DNA from: Actinomadura oligospora ATCC 43269
Lineage (GTDB): Bacteria > Actinomycetota > Actinomycetes > Streptosporangiales > Streptosporangiaceae
NCBI RefSeq assembly: GCF_000518265.1
Contig: NZ_JADG01000008.1
Coordinates: 372,001 to 436,000, forward strand
DNA length: 64,000 nucleotides
Direction of reading: 5' to 3'
Each line of letters opens with the position of its first letter. Position 1 is the first letter of the stretch. A program made the translations under genes and the position numbers. Below, piece by piece: positions 50,610 to 58,970 of the stretch. The notes beneath the pieces were generated by a model. The model had not been told where the DNA came from, did not search any database, and was given only the letters and a program-made list of their open reading frames with translations.

Positions 50610-50716
50610 TGAGCCCTTCAGGGGGTTGCGGGGAACTATGCTTGGTCTGCTGCCAGACCCTCCCAACAGGAGTTGGGTGAGGCACCCCGAGCCCCCTGAG
50701 GGGCTCATCTTTTTAT
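50610..50716 (+). ncRNA. Candidate structured RNA ending in a U-tract intrinsic terminator
   Basis: On the + strand, 50610-50625 pairs with 50692-50707 over 16 bp with one G-U pair, and gggg 50630-50633 pairs with cccc 50685-50688. Inside sit two perfect hairpins, GGTCTG-ctgc-CAGACC (50644-50659) and CCCAAC-agga-GTTGGG (50662-50677). The 3' strand of the outer helix can instead fold as GAGCCCC-ctga-GGGGCTC (50689-50706) followed by ATCTTTTTAT, a classic terminator. The two folds exclude each other. No ORF is downstream on this strand, as the next gene is antisense, so a free-standing small RNA is more likely than an attenuator. Existence as a transcript is unproven. Confidence 0.4.
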
Positions 50717-51534
50717 AGCCCCTCACTTGGCCACCAGGGCAGTGACTTGACAGTTGCCTCGTTGCCGAGCCACTTGAAACCCCATCCCCAACAATTGCCC
50801 GCTCTGTTTCGCCTAATCTGTTGGCGGACTTTCAGCAGGTGATGTTCTTCGTATCCTCCGAAGTCATCTGTGCGCAATGCGGCCACATGTAGCATTCCTG
50901 CATACATATCGGCGGCCTGCAGGCCATCCCAGTTCGCTTGATCCTCGAAACGAGGTTGCCCGCGTAGGAGGTGCCATGGAACCCATGAAGGCCCTTGGCT
51001 GGGCTTCTGTCGGAAATAAGAGGCAGTGGTGGTGTGGTCGAATCCTTTGACGTGTCCGTATCGGATCACCAGATCGCGCGGACCGTCATGCCAATCTTTT
51101 GCGGCGAGTAGGGCACGTTCCAGTACGAAACCGGCCGCGTAATTGTAGAAGATGGCATGGTCCAAGCGCATTCCCGAGCCCGCCGGAATCGCTGCCTTCT
51201 CGACGACAACGTAAATGATCTTTAGTCCATCGACCGCCGAGAGGCTGCGGGAAACGTACTGTCTTCGCGGGAAGGTCTTCACATGATCTTTCCAGTGGAG
51301 CGCCCGTGCATGAGGAACCTTCATTTCCCGTCGCAGCATAGACATCGTTGCGCGCAGTTCCGGCTCGTCCTCGTCAGCAATGAGCACTGCCGCGAAGGCG
51401 AAGTAGGGGGATGAAGTGGCTTGGCGACCTCTGTCGCCGGTCTCGTCAACATAGACCCGCAGGAGCTTGCGCCTACTACTCAAGGAACCTTTGCCACCTA
51501 TCCGCGCGATCGGGGCTTCATGGGCGGACTGCAT
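50713..51534 (-). CDS. DUF3800 domain protein, 273 aa
   Basis: Carries the DUF3800 motif: LLRVYVDETGDRGRQATSSPYFAFAAVLIADED (Y-x-D-E-x-G) and a later acidic segment 'DGLQAADMYAGMLH', with LDHAIFYNYAAGFVLERALLAAKDWHDGP between them. The fold is RNase-H-like by family knowledge, and members are abundant on mobile elements, sometimes near defence genes; activity is unknown. ATG 51534 is chosen because it starts just before the conserved part. The gene's 3' end meets the terminator at 50716 from the other strand. Confidence 0.8.
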   Translation of the reverse strand: MQSAHEAPIARIGGKGSLSSRRKLLRVYVDETGDRGRQATSSPYFAFAAVLIADEDEPELRATMSMLRREMKVPHARALHWKDHVKTFPRRQYVSRSLSAVDGLKIIYVVVEKAAIPAGSGMRLDHAIFYNYAAGFVLERALLAAKDWHDGPRDLVIRYGHVKGFDHTTTASYFRQKPSQGPSWVPWHLLRGQPRFEDQANWDGLQAADMYAGMLHVAALRTDDFGGYEEHHLLKVRQQIRRNRAGNCWGWGFKWLGNEATVKSLPWWPSEGL

Positions 51535-51723
51535 ACTACCGACAACCCGCGATAAATCCCTTTGAATCGCCCGTGTGCCCTGTGTGCGAATCCCGTGCCC
51601 TGGAGCGGAACCGACCTTTGTGGACACGGACAGTAATCCAGGCGGTACGGATTGTCGCAAGGTGGGGTGTATCCCTTCCTTTGCTTGGATATGAGGCCCA
51701 TGTGTGCTGCCAGAATTGGGCGC

Positions 51724-52737
51724 ATGAGTGATGTGTTCGGCGAAGGGTTCGGGTCGTGGTCATACGACGAGGTGATGCGTCATGAGGGGTCGGATCTGGA
51801 TGTGCGTGTTGTGGTCGCGGAGATCCCGCAAGACGTCAAGGACGAGCTGAGGTACGACCAGATCCCATGGGGTCGTTTCTCCCATGCCGGCGGACCGGCC
51901 GTGAACGTTCCGGAGGACTTGGAGCGGATAACGTCTCCTGACGAGGAGACCGCGGGGCGAGCCTTGAAGAGGCTCTGGGACGGTGTATTGCATCAGGGTG
52001 ATACCTACCCGCCAGCGGCGTTGGCTGCCCCATTCCTGCTCCGTCTGGCTCTCCCATCAGCGGCGCACTATCGTGCCGACATCCTTGAGCTGGTCGGTGG
52101 AGCGGCGCGGCGGGAGCATTATCGAGACGGAACGAGGACGGGCCTGCTTCAGGTCGATGATGACCGCCTGAGGATCCTCTCGAGCGGCTATCTGGAGAGG
52201 TGGGCGATACGGGCGGTGCGCATCGCTGTCACCGCTGACGTGTCTCTGCTGCTGGAGCTGCTCAATGATGCTGATGCGCGGGTCCGGTCTGGCGCCTGCT
52301 ACGTGCTGGCCACGGCCTTGGATGGCACCGAACTGATTTCCCTCGCGTTGCGGCGACGGTTGGACGTTGAGGATGTGCCGGCCGCGCGCATGAGCCTCAT
52401 TCTGGCGCTCGCTCAACTGGCCAGAGAGCATCACGATGGGACCACCGCCGAGCTGCTGCGGCAATGGTGGTCGGCCCCGGACCGGCCCGTCGATTGGCGG
52501 GTGAGTGCCGCGATCGCTTGGCTCTGCCTGGTCGACGATCCGGTCCCTGAGGACCTTCGAACCCTGCTCACCACGCAGATCACCGATGAACTCGCCGAAC
52601 AGCTGGGAGGCGTCCCGTGGATGGAAGGGGTCGACTGGGACGGTGGCGGTCTACGACGCTGCGTGTACCTGATGCTCAATCCCGAGGTGGTCTGGTGGGC
52701 AGTGCATGGCGATCCCTGGGCCGAGCCGAGTAAGTAG
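51724..52737 (+). CDS. HEAT-repeat-like hypothetical protein, 337 aa
   Basis: The middle 150 residues read as a short helical-repeat array: 'LERWAIRAVRIAVTADVSLLLELLNDADARVRSGACYVLATALDGTELISLALRRRLDVEDVPAARMSLILALAQLAREHH', a HEAT pattern with ADARVRSGACYVLATAL. N-terminal 90 residues and C-terminal 60 are not recognised. HEAT proteins are scaffolds, and in Streptomyces many such singletons lie on integrated elements. ATG 51724 (MSDVFGEGFG) is the first start after the divergent DUF3800 region. Confidence 0.65.
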   Translation: MSDVFGEGFGSWSYDEVMRHEGSDLDVRVVVAEIPQDVKDELRYDQIPWGRFSHAGGPAVNVPEDLERITSPDEETAGRALKRLWDGVLHQGDTYPPAALAAPFLLRLALPSAAHYRADILELVGGAARREHYRDGTRTGLLQVDDDRLRILSSGYLERWAIRAVRIAVTADVSLLLELLNDADARVRSGACYVLATALDGTELISLALRRRLDVEDVPAARMSLILALAQLAREHHDGTTAELLRQWWSAPDRPVDWRVSAAIAWLCLVDDPVPEDLRTLLTTQITDELAEQLGGVPWMEGVDWDGGGLRRCVYLMLNPEVVWWAVHGDPWAEPSK

Positions 52738-53043
52738 AGCCCGGCCGTGCAGTTCCAACCGGCGGCTACAGGTGTCGATGGAGTGTTGACTCTGTGTCAT
52801 CGACGGGGAAGTATGGAGCGCAAAGCTTGCGACCTCGTCTGAAGGAGCTTCTGCTTGGGTGAGGCTCAGACGGAAGGCAGGTGCTGGTGATCGGACTCTC
52901 TCCGATGCCGGAGACGCATCGTGAACGAGCCTGGGAACGTCGAACGATGACTGCGTCCTTCAACTTGCCTGCGGCTCGCGTGCACGAGTCCGTGACCTGT
53001 ACTGCGTGCCTTCGATCTGCACGGGCTGGGCGCACTGGCGGCG
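52738..53043. other. Intergenic stretch, no gene seen
   Basis: About 306 bp between two + strand genes. Contains no convincing frame or terminator with a T-run; promoter for the gene at 53044 presumably lies here (A+T-richer at 52790-52830). Confidence 0.4.
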
Positions 53044-53448
53044 GTGGTGGCTGTGAGCAATGAACCGTCCAGTCGTGTCGTCGTCGAGGCCGCCTGGCAA
53101 GCCGTGAGGGACGACGGGCGGGTTCGCACCGAGCTGATCGATGCCGCCTATGCCGAGCCTCGTCTGCGCGAGTTGTTCCCGTGGACGGGGATGGGAGAGC
53201 TGCACTTCAGCCGCTGTACCGGCCAGCGCTGGACATGGGACATCCTCTTCATTCAGCCTGCGCGGGAGGGGTATTGGGTATCGGGCCCATCACGGTCCGA
53301 GACACTGGGGCCAGTGGCAACTGCCGCCCAAGCCGTCGCGATGGTGGTCCAGCACCTCCCGGAAAAGTGTGGGCCGGCCTTCGTCGGCACGCCGGAAGAA
53401 CTCGCTGCTCACGAAGCCGTCGAGCAGCAGCCGAAGAGCCATGAGTGA
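53044..53448 (+). CDS. Hypothetical protein resembling the DUF6193 family, 134 aa
   Basis: The middle segment AAYAEPRLRELFPWTGMGELHFSRCTGQRWTWDILFIQPAREGYWVSGPSRSETLGPVATAAQAVAMVVQHLP (quoted in fragments in my reading) matches what I know of DUF6193: 'LFPWTGMGELHFSRCTG' and the SGPSRSE strand. That family is named from natural-product neighbourhoods but has no known role. Start uncertain among three GTG codons at 53044-53053; the conserved part begins well after them. Nearest ribosome site is GGCGGCGGTGG. Confidence 0.55.
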   Translation: MVAVSNEPSSRVVVEAAWQAVRDDGRVRTELIDAAYAEPRLRELFPWTGMGELHFSRCTGQRWTWDILFIQPAREGYWVSGPSRSETLGPVATAAQAVAMVVQHLPEKCGPAFVGTPEELAAHEAVEQQPKSHE

Positions 53449-53462
53449 TCCCCCGTTGTGAG

Positions 53463-53495
53463 TCTCTTGCCCCCTGCCCCGCAGGTGGCAAGAGA
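53463..53495. other. Inverted repeat upstream of mobC-like gene, candidate oriT or terminator
   Basis: TCTCTTGCCCCCTGC (53463-53477) and its near-complement GCAGGTGGCAAGAGA (53481-53495) match at 14 of 15 positions with a 3-nt loop. It lies 15 bp after the stop of the preceding gene, so it may just be a terminator. However, it is 93 bp before the MobC-like start, where relaxases usually find their nic region. Two smaller repeats follow (gatcgggcgcgattc, gaccgggcgcggtc). Confidence 0.4.
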
Positions 53496-53587
53496 TGGCC
53501 TTTCGGCGCGTTATTGGCCTGGATCGGGCGCGATTCAGGCGAGGAGATGGGGACCGGGCGCGGTCCGTGAGCGGGGGACGGGGGTTG

Positions 53588-54016
53588 ATGGGAGAGACAG
53601 CCAGCAACGACGGAGTGAGGGCGGGGCGAAGGGCACGAAGGCGTCGCTATCAGCGCGGGGTGGATCGGCGGACGTGTCGGATTCCGCTGTGGGTCTCGGA
53701 GCACGAGCGGGCCGCGTTGGCGGCGGCTGCGGAGCGGTCGGGCTGGGCGCTGGGGGCGTTCGTCGCCGAGACGGCTCTGGCGGTGGTTGAAGAGCGGGAA
53801 CCGCCAGAGTGTGAGCCGTGGCGAGAGGTCGTGACCGGACTCATGCAGGCGTCCGGGCAGGTGAACCGGGTCGGGGTCAACCTCAATCAGGCGGTAGCTG
53901 CGCTGCACGCGTCGGGGGCTCCAACCGCTGCGCTTGAGGGGTACGCGAGGACGGCAGAGCGCGTCCTGCTGCGACTGGACGAGGCCGTGCAGGAGGCCCG
54001 GAGGAAGCTGCGGTGA
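53588..54016 (+). CDS. MobC-like relaxosome accessory protein, 142 aa
   Basis: Basic N terminus 'RAGRRARRRRYQRGVDRRTCRIPLWVSEHERAALAAAAERSGWALGAFVAETALAVVE', a ribbon-helix-helix-like DNA-binding start, and a C-terminal helix pair 'MQASGQVNRVGVNLNQAVAALHASG' that matches MobC family members (N-x-N-Q motif). MobC proteins extend strand separation at oriT and recruit the relaxase. ATG 53588. It is followed by the relaxase only 7 bp later. Confidence 0.7.
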   Translation: MGETASNDGVRAGRRARRRRYQRGVDRRTCRIPLWVSEHERAALAAAAERSGWALGAFVAETALAVVEEREPPECEPWREVVTGLMQASGQVNRVGVNLNQAVAALHASGAPTAALEGYARTAERVLLRLDEAVQEARRKLR

Positions 54017-54023
54017 CGGCTCG

Positions 54024-55833
54024 TTGATCGCCAAGGTCCTGCGGCGGGATCGGGTTCATGGCGTGCTGCGGTACCTATTCGGGCCGGGTGCGAATGGTGA
54101 GCACGTTGCGCCGCGGATTGTGGCGGGGTTTCGGCCTGCGCATCTCCTGCAGCCGACGCAGCGAGAGGACGGACGCTGGGACATCCGGCACTTGGCTGAA
54201 CTGCTGTCGCTGCCAGTGGAGGTTCTCGGGGATCGGAACCACCCTCGGCCGGTGTGGCATGTGCCGGTGCGAGCGGCGCCCGAGGACCCGATCCTGAGCG
54301 ATGAGCAGTGGGCACAGGTCGCTTCCGAGGTGATGGACCGGTCCGGACTGGCCCCGGACGGCGATCCGGACGGCGTCCGCTGGATCGCGGTCCGGCACGC
54401 TGACGACCATGTCCACTTGGTCGCCACGTTGGCCCGCCAGGACGGGACGCGTCCGAAGGTGTGGAACGACGCCTACCGCGTACGGTCCGCGTGCCGGTCG
54501 ATCGAGGAGAGCTTCGGACTGCGGCGGACGGCTCCGGCCGACCGGACTGCGGCCCGACGTCCGGCACGAGGAGAAGCGGAGAAGGCGCGGCGTATCGGCA
54601 TGCCACGCGATGCGCGGTCCGAACTGCGTCGGCGCGTGCAGACTGCGGCGGCCGGGGCGGGGAGTGAGGCCGCGTTCTTTGCTGGGCTCCAGGAGGCAGG
54701 CGTCCTCGTCCGGTTCCGGTACAGCGAACGCCAGCCGGACCAGGTGACCGGCTACGCGGTTGCGCTGCGGGAAGGCCGCACGGCGAGCGGACTCGCGGTT
54801 TGGTACAGCGGTGGCAAGCTGGCTGCTGACCTCACCCTTCCCAAGCTGCGAGCGCGCTGGCGGTCCGGCAGTCCGGCCGTGTCCGGACGGGATCTGTCAG
54901 AGCAGACCGTGCGGGTCTACCTGCGGACCGTCCTCAGAGAAGCCGCCGGACAGGCGCGGACGCCTGCCGAGTTCTTCCAGCGCTTGGAACGCGCGGGGCT
55001 GGTGATTCGGCTTCGACAGAGCGAGATCAATCCAGGTGAGATCACAGGCTACGCCGTCGCTCTTCCCGATCACTTCGATGCTGATGGCCAGCTCCGATGG
55101 TTCAGCGGAGGGAAGCTGGCGGCTGACCTCTCGTGGCCGGCCTTGTGGCGCGCTACGCGGCGAGGCGCCAGAGCCCTCAGCGCCGGAACTGACGATGGAG
55201 GAGCGCAAGGCGATCTACCGGGACGCGACGAGGGCGGCGGAGTTCGCGACTGCCGAGATCCGCCGCAACACGGTCGTCGATCCGCACCGTGCCCAGGACG
55301 CCTGCTGGGCCGCGGCCGACGTGCTCCGATCGGCTGCGCTCGCGACCGGGAATCGCCACATGGACCAGGCCGCGGACGCCTACGACCGCGCAGCTCGCGC
55401 ACCATATGGACGCGTTCCCCGCGCGACGCCAGCAGGGACGCGGCTCCGCGGCATCGCCCGAGTCCTGGCAGCCACCAGAGCCGGCGACGGAGGCTTGATG
55501 CTCCAGTTCGCCGCCGCACTCGTGACGCTCATCGAAGCGATCGCGGATCTGCACCGCCTCCATCGCAGACAACCCCAAGCGGACGCGGCCAGGAACGCGG
55601 CGACACTCACCCGCCAGGCGGCGCCGAAGCAGCCCGAGCCACACTGGCTGCTCCAGAGAGAGGAAGTGCAGAGCCCAATAGCGAACGCCTCGAACCCAGT
55701 CTCGGACGTCCCGGATCCAGTAGCACTGGTGCGGGCGGAGCTGCCACAGGGATGGCAGCCCTCGTTCACAGTCAGTCCGCCCACTCGGTGCAGTCCGGCT
55801 CCAGTGCCAAGACGACGCGGCCCGACCCGCTAA
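54024..55833 (+). pseudogene. MobA/VirD2-like relaxase, reading frame shifted near 55180
   Basis: The N-terminal part starts at TTG 54024 (IAKVLRRDRVHGVLRYLFGPG) and carries the relaxase His cluster motif HADDHVHLVATLARQDG (residues about 130-145), plus 'RSACRSIEESFGLRR' typical of actinobacterial mobilisation relaxases. Two repeated modules follow: RVRFRYSERQPDQVTGYAVALREG and IRLRQSEINPGEITGYAVALP. After 'LSWPALWRATRRG' at about 55175 the homologous continuation, APEPSAPELTMEERKAIYRDATRAAEFATAEIRR, lies in the +1 frame and runs to 55833. ATG 55195 in that frame could start a separate protein. Either a frameshift/sequencing error or a split relaxase is present. Confidence 0.75.
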
Positions 55834-55888
55834 ACCAGCATCGGCAGACCGTCATGCTCGTGACGGCCTGCCGATGCGCGACGGGGCT

Positions 55889-56599
55889 TCAGGACGAGGT
55901 GTCGATCTGCAGGATGATCGCCTCAACGGCGTCCTGCAGATCGAGCAGCGGATATCTGATGGGCAGACCATCCTCGGTGCACCAGGCGAAGACGTCGCTT
56001 GTGATGTCGATGCGCAGCCTGTCGAGGTGGATCGTCGTCGTACCGGGCACGTCGCTCACGCGCTTGGCGGGCAGGCCACGTGACCGCAGTGCGAGAAGGA
56101 GCTGCTGCCTTGCGCGAAGCGGATTCGGTCTCAGGCTTTTGCCGGGCCAGGGCTGCGGCAGAGGCAACGTGAACCAGACCGCCTTCCCCGTCACCGGGCT
56201 CGCCTGGAGGCGTGCCCGGCTGGGGTGCGCTCCGACCGAGGCCGCGAGGGCAGTGACGATCGCGAGCCCTCTCCCGTGCTCGTCCAGCAGGTAATCGTCC
56301 GACCGGACGGGGAGAACGTCGCGGGCGGTGTCGAAGACCGTGACCACCAGATGCGGGGACGGGGCGGTGCGTATCCACGTCCAGAGTTCGGCGATGCAGC
56401 CGGGGGCGTGGAGGAGCTGGTTGGTGGCCAGCTCCGAGACGGCGAGTGCACCGTCGTCGATGAGGTCGGACGGCAGTCCGAGCTCGTTCATCACGATGGT
56501 GAGCGACGAGCGCGCGACGGACGCGCAGCTCGGGTCACTCGGCAGCGGGAAGGAACAATGCCCTCCGGTGATGAGGTCGGGGGAGAGACTGTTCAGCAC
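55889..56599 (-). CDS. ATP-binding protein (HATPase_c, anti-sigma type), 236 aa
   Basis: GHKL ATPase in the N-terminal half: 'DDGALAVSELATNQLLHAPG' (N box) and 'HLVVTVFDTARDVLPVRSDDYLLDEHGRGLAIVTALA' (G1/G2 boxes), followed by a C-terminal domain including 'LPQPWPGKSLRPNPLRARQQLLLALRSRGLP' and 'TTIHLDRLRIDITSDVFAWC'. Actinobacterial proteins with this two-part arrangement usually lie beside XRE/DUF397 genes. The GTG 56599 start overlaps the end of the next upstream gene by 7 nt; a longer frame upstream is low complexity and unlikely. Confidence 0.75.
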   Translation of the reverse strand: MLNSLSPDLITGGHCSFPLPSDPSCASVARSSLTIVMNELGLPSDLIDDGALAVSELATNQLLHAPGCIAELWTWIRTAPSPHLVVTVFDTARDVLPVRSDDYLLDEHGRGLAIVTALAASVGAHPSRARLQASPVTGKAVWFTLPLPQPWPGKSLRPNPLRARQQLLLALRSRGLPAKRVSDVPGTTTIHLDRLRIDITSDVFAWCTEDGLPIRYPLLDLQDAVEAIILQIDTSS

Positions 56600-57171
56600 G
56601 GCGCATCCCACCCGTCCTGCCGCCCGCGCTGCCGAGGGACGCAGCACGCCTTCCTGCACGAGCCGGCCTTGGCCGGACGCTCGGGGCGGCGTCCTGTGAA
56701 TGTGCGCAGAAACCGGTGGAGCATTCCGCGCCGGACCTCGGGAGCCACCGGGACGCGCCTTGTCTTCGGAGTCGGGACGCGCCGTGCCGAGCCGGTGGGG
56801 TCGTGCTGGTAAGCCGCGGCCGACGGCTGAGGAACTGACGTCCAACCAGGACGCCACCCTGCCCGTCGCGCGAGGACGAGGAGCTGAGCATGCAGCTCCT
56901 CAGCCGTGGCCGCTTCCAAGAGACGGAAGGTACCGTCCGGCGCCTGGTCAAGGTGCCAGTAGCTCCCCGTCCAATCTCCCCACCACGCGACAAGCGCCGG
57001 ATTGCGGACGCGCAGTTCAGCGAGCACCTGCTCCGGGTCAGGTTCGTGCCTCACCCAAGGCGACTGCCTCAGGGAGGAGGCACCCGTCTGCGGAAGCCGA
57101 ACACGTGCTGGCGGGGAGGAGCCCGCGGGTTGGACTGTCCCCGCACCCGGGGGATTCGTACGATTGTGCAT
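56593..57171 (-). CDS. Hypothetical protein co-oriented with the HATPase, 192 aa
   Basis: Central region WWGDWTGSYWHLDQAPDGTFRLLEAATAEELHAQLLVLARRAGWRP is a conserved-looking alpha/beta core, surrounded by Pro/Arg-rich linkers. It overlaps the HATPase start by 7 nt, so the two are cotranscribed and probably translationally coupled. ATG 57171 (MHNRTNPPGAG) is preferred over an upstream start at 57339. I recognise the context (ATPase regulatory module) but not the fold. Confidence 0.55.
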   Translation of the reverse strand: MHNRTNPPGAGTVQPAGSSPPARVRLPQTGASSLRQSPWVRHEPDPEQVLAELRVRNPALVAWWGDWTGSYWHLDQAPDGTFRLLEAATAEELHAQLLVLARRAGWRPGWTSVPQPSAAAYQHDPTGSARRVPTPKTRRVPVAPEVRRGMLHRFLRTFTGRRPERPAKAGSCRKACCVPRQRGRQDGWDAPC

Positions 57172-57448
57172 TGGTTGGATCTCCAGAATCCGATCAAGGT
57201 CCCGGTCGGTGTGCCAGCACCGGCCGGGACCGCCTCGTCTGGCGGGGCTCTCCTTCCTTGGTCTCTCGGGTCGGATCGCTTGTCGTACGTCACTCAGTGG
57301 ATCTAGTGGGACACGTTCAGTCATCGCGTCGTGGCGCAATCATGCGCCTTCGATCGCTCACCTGTCCATGCACTTGTTCAGATTCAGCCGTGACATTCTT
57401 GAGTTGATCAACCAAAAGGATCACGTGACCTGTGTAAGGCTTCACGCC

Positions 57449-58315
57449 ATGACCGAGCAGAGCCCGACCGTCAGGCATCGGCGTTTGGCCCGCCAGCTTC
57501 GTCAAGAACGTGAGCGTGCGGGCGTGACGATGGAGCGGGCCGCTGCGGCGCTCGGGTGGAGCCGCCCCAAACTTGTGCGGTTCGAGACGGCCAAGACGAG
57601 GCCGAGGCCGTCAGATGTCGAAGCGATGCTCGATCTCTACGGCGGCGACGAGGCGATGAAGCTTGCCCTCGTGGGACTGGCCAAGCATGTCCGCAAGAGG
57701 GGCTGGTGGTCGGCGTTCAACGATGTGCTGACCGGATCCTTCGCCGAGTTGGAGAACGACGCGGGCAGCATCCGCACGTGGCAGGTCCAGACGGTGCCCG
57801 GCCTCCTCCAGACCAGCGACTACGCGCTCGCCGTGATCCGTGCGGGCAGCAAGGACGAGCCCGAGGCCGTCCAACTGCGGCGACTTCAAGCGCGTATGGC
57901 TCGGAAAGCCGTGCTCGAACGCCAGGACGGGCCACAGTTCACGGCCGTGCTCGACGAAGCGCTGCTTCGACGTTCCGTGGGAGGCGCGTCGGTCATGGCG
58001 CGCCAACTCGACGCGCTTGCCGACGCTGTTCGCAAGCCCAACGTCAGTCTCCGAGTGCTCCCGGCGAGCGTGGGCGAGCACAGCGGACTGAACGGATCGT
58101 TCGTCATCCTCGGATTCGAGGGGGCCTTCGACCCCGACGTCGTCTACGTCGGCGGAGTCGCGGGCGAGATTTTCATCGAGGACGTGGAACAGGTCGCCCG
58201 TTGTACGGTGAGGTTCGACTGGTTGACTGATCAAGCGCTCTCCGAGGACGACTCGCTGGCCTTGATCGAGGACCTCGCAGAGGAGTACCGGCGGTCTTAT
58301 GAGTCCTCACGTTGA
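57449..58315 (+). CDS. XRE-family HTH regulator with DUF5753, 288 aa
   Basis: N-terminal XRE/Cro helix-turn-helix: RRLARQLRQERERAGVTMERAAAALGWSRPKLVRFETAKTRPRPSDVEAMLDLYG. C-terminal DUF5753 from residue about 90 to 280: 'IRTWQVQTVPGLLQTSDYALAVIRAG' and 'NVSLRVLPASVGEHSGLNGSFVILGFEGAFDPDVVYV'. In Streptomyces such regulators (WhiJ/BldB-linked families) pair with a small DUF397 protein that acts as partner. Here two DUF397 genes follow, the first overlapping by 17 nt. ATG 57449. Confidence 0.92.
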   Translation: MTEQSPTVRHRRLARQLRQERERAGVTMERAAAALGWSRPKLVRFETAKTRPRPSDVEAMLDLYGGDEAMKLALVGLAKHVRKRGWWSAFNDVLTGSFAELENDAGSIRTWQVQTVPGLLQTSDYALAVIRAGSKDEPEAVQLRRLQARMARKAVLERQDGPQFTAVLDEALLRRSVGGASVMARQLDALADAVRKPNVSLRVLPASVGEHSGLNGSFVILGFEGAFDPDVVYVGGVAGEIFIEDVEQVARCTVRFDWLTDQALSEDDSLALIEDLAEEYRRSYESSR

Positions 58316-58505
58316 TCTCTCCGAAGCTCGCTGGCGCAAGTCGAGTTGGAGCGGGAGCACGGACAGCGACTGCGTCGAAGTGGCACCCGTCTCCAGGCTG
58401 ATCGCCCTTCGCGACTCAAAGGCTCCGGACTCGGGCGCTCTCTTCGTGACTCCCACTGTGTGGCGCGCGCTGCTGCACTCCGTGGGACACCGGACGAACG
58501 ACTGA
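58299..58505 (+). CDS. DUF397 protein, 68 aa
   Basis: Canonical DUF397: 'ARWRKSSWSGSTDSDCVEVAPVSRLIALRDSKAPDSGALFVTPTVWRALL', with the CVEVA and RDSKAP motifs. Overlaps the end of the XRE gene by 17 nt, so coupled translation. Known members act as small partners of WhiJ-like XRE proteins; predicted function is the same here. Confidence 0.92.
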   Translation: MSPHVDLSEARWRKSSWSGSTDSDCVEVAPVSRLIALRDSKAPDSGALFVTPTVWRALLHSVGHRTND

Positions 58506-58586
58506 CAGGGATTCACGTTCACCTCCTCCGCCTCCTCCCTGTCGCGGCGAAGGAGTACATGCCTGCATGACCCAGGGAGTTGCAGA

Positions 58587-58766
58587 GTGGACGGCCTTGA
58601 CCTCGCCGGTGCGAGTTGGCGTAAGAGCTCCAGAAGCGACGCCACGCGAGAGTGCGTGGAGGTCGCGGCCGGCGCCTCGTACGTAGCCGTCCGCGACTCG
58701 AAAGCCCCGGACGCGGGGACCCTATTCGTGACACCGACGGCATGGCACGCGGTGTGCGTCGCGTGA
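58587..58766 (+). CDS. Second DUF397 protein, 59 aa (easily missed)
   Basis: GTG at 58587, with GGGAG upstream, starts a second DUF397: 'LAGASWRKSSRSDATRECVEVAAGASYVAVRDSKAPDAGTLFVTPTAWHAV', with the CVEVA and RDSKAP motifs. It is 82 bp after the first copy and was probably generated by duplication, since the motifs align closely. Short enough to be missed by automatic callers. Confidence 0.88.
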   Translation: MDGLDLAGASWRKSSRSDATRECVEVAAGASYVAVRDSKAPDAGTLFVTPTAWHAVCVA

Positions 58767-58970
58767 GGGATCGGGCGAGCAGCTAAGGGAGTCGTCCTGC
58801 CTGCCTGGCCAGGTGCTTGGCGTCTTTGAGTAGATCTGCGGACGTGCGGTGTGGTGGTTGTTGAACGACTACCCAGCGTGGCAATATTGGAGCGCAAACA
58901 GCTTCAAGCTTTGTTAAGTAGTCGAAGAGTGTGCTGCTGAGTGCCTCGTTCGCTGATCTGGAGTGCGCTG

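Noticed and set aside
53934..56294. A single 786-codon + frame from mobC into the HATPase gene
   Set aside because: Only 54024-about 55180 is relaxase; the rest is shadow of the +1 frame and of the antisense HATPase.
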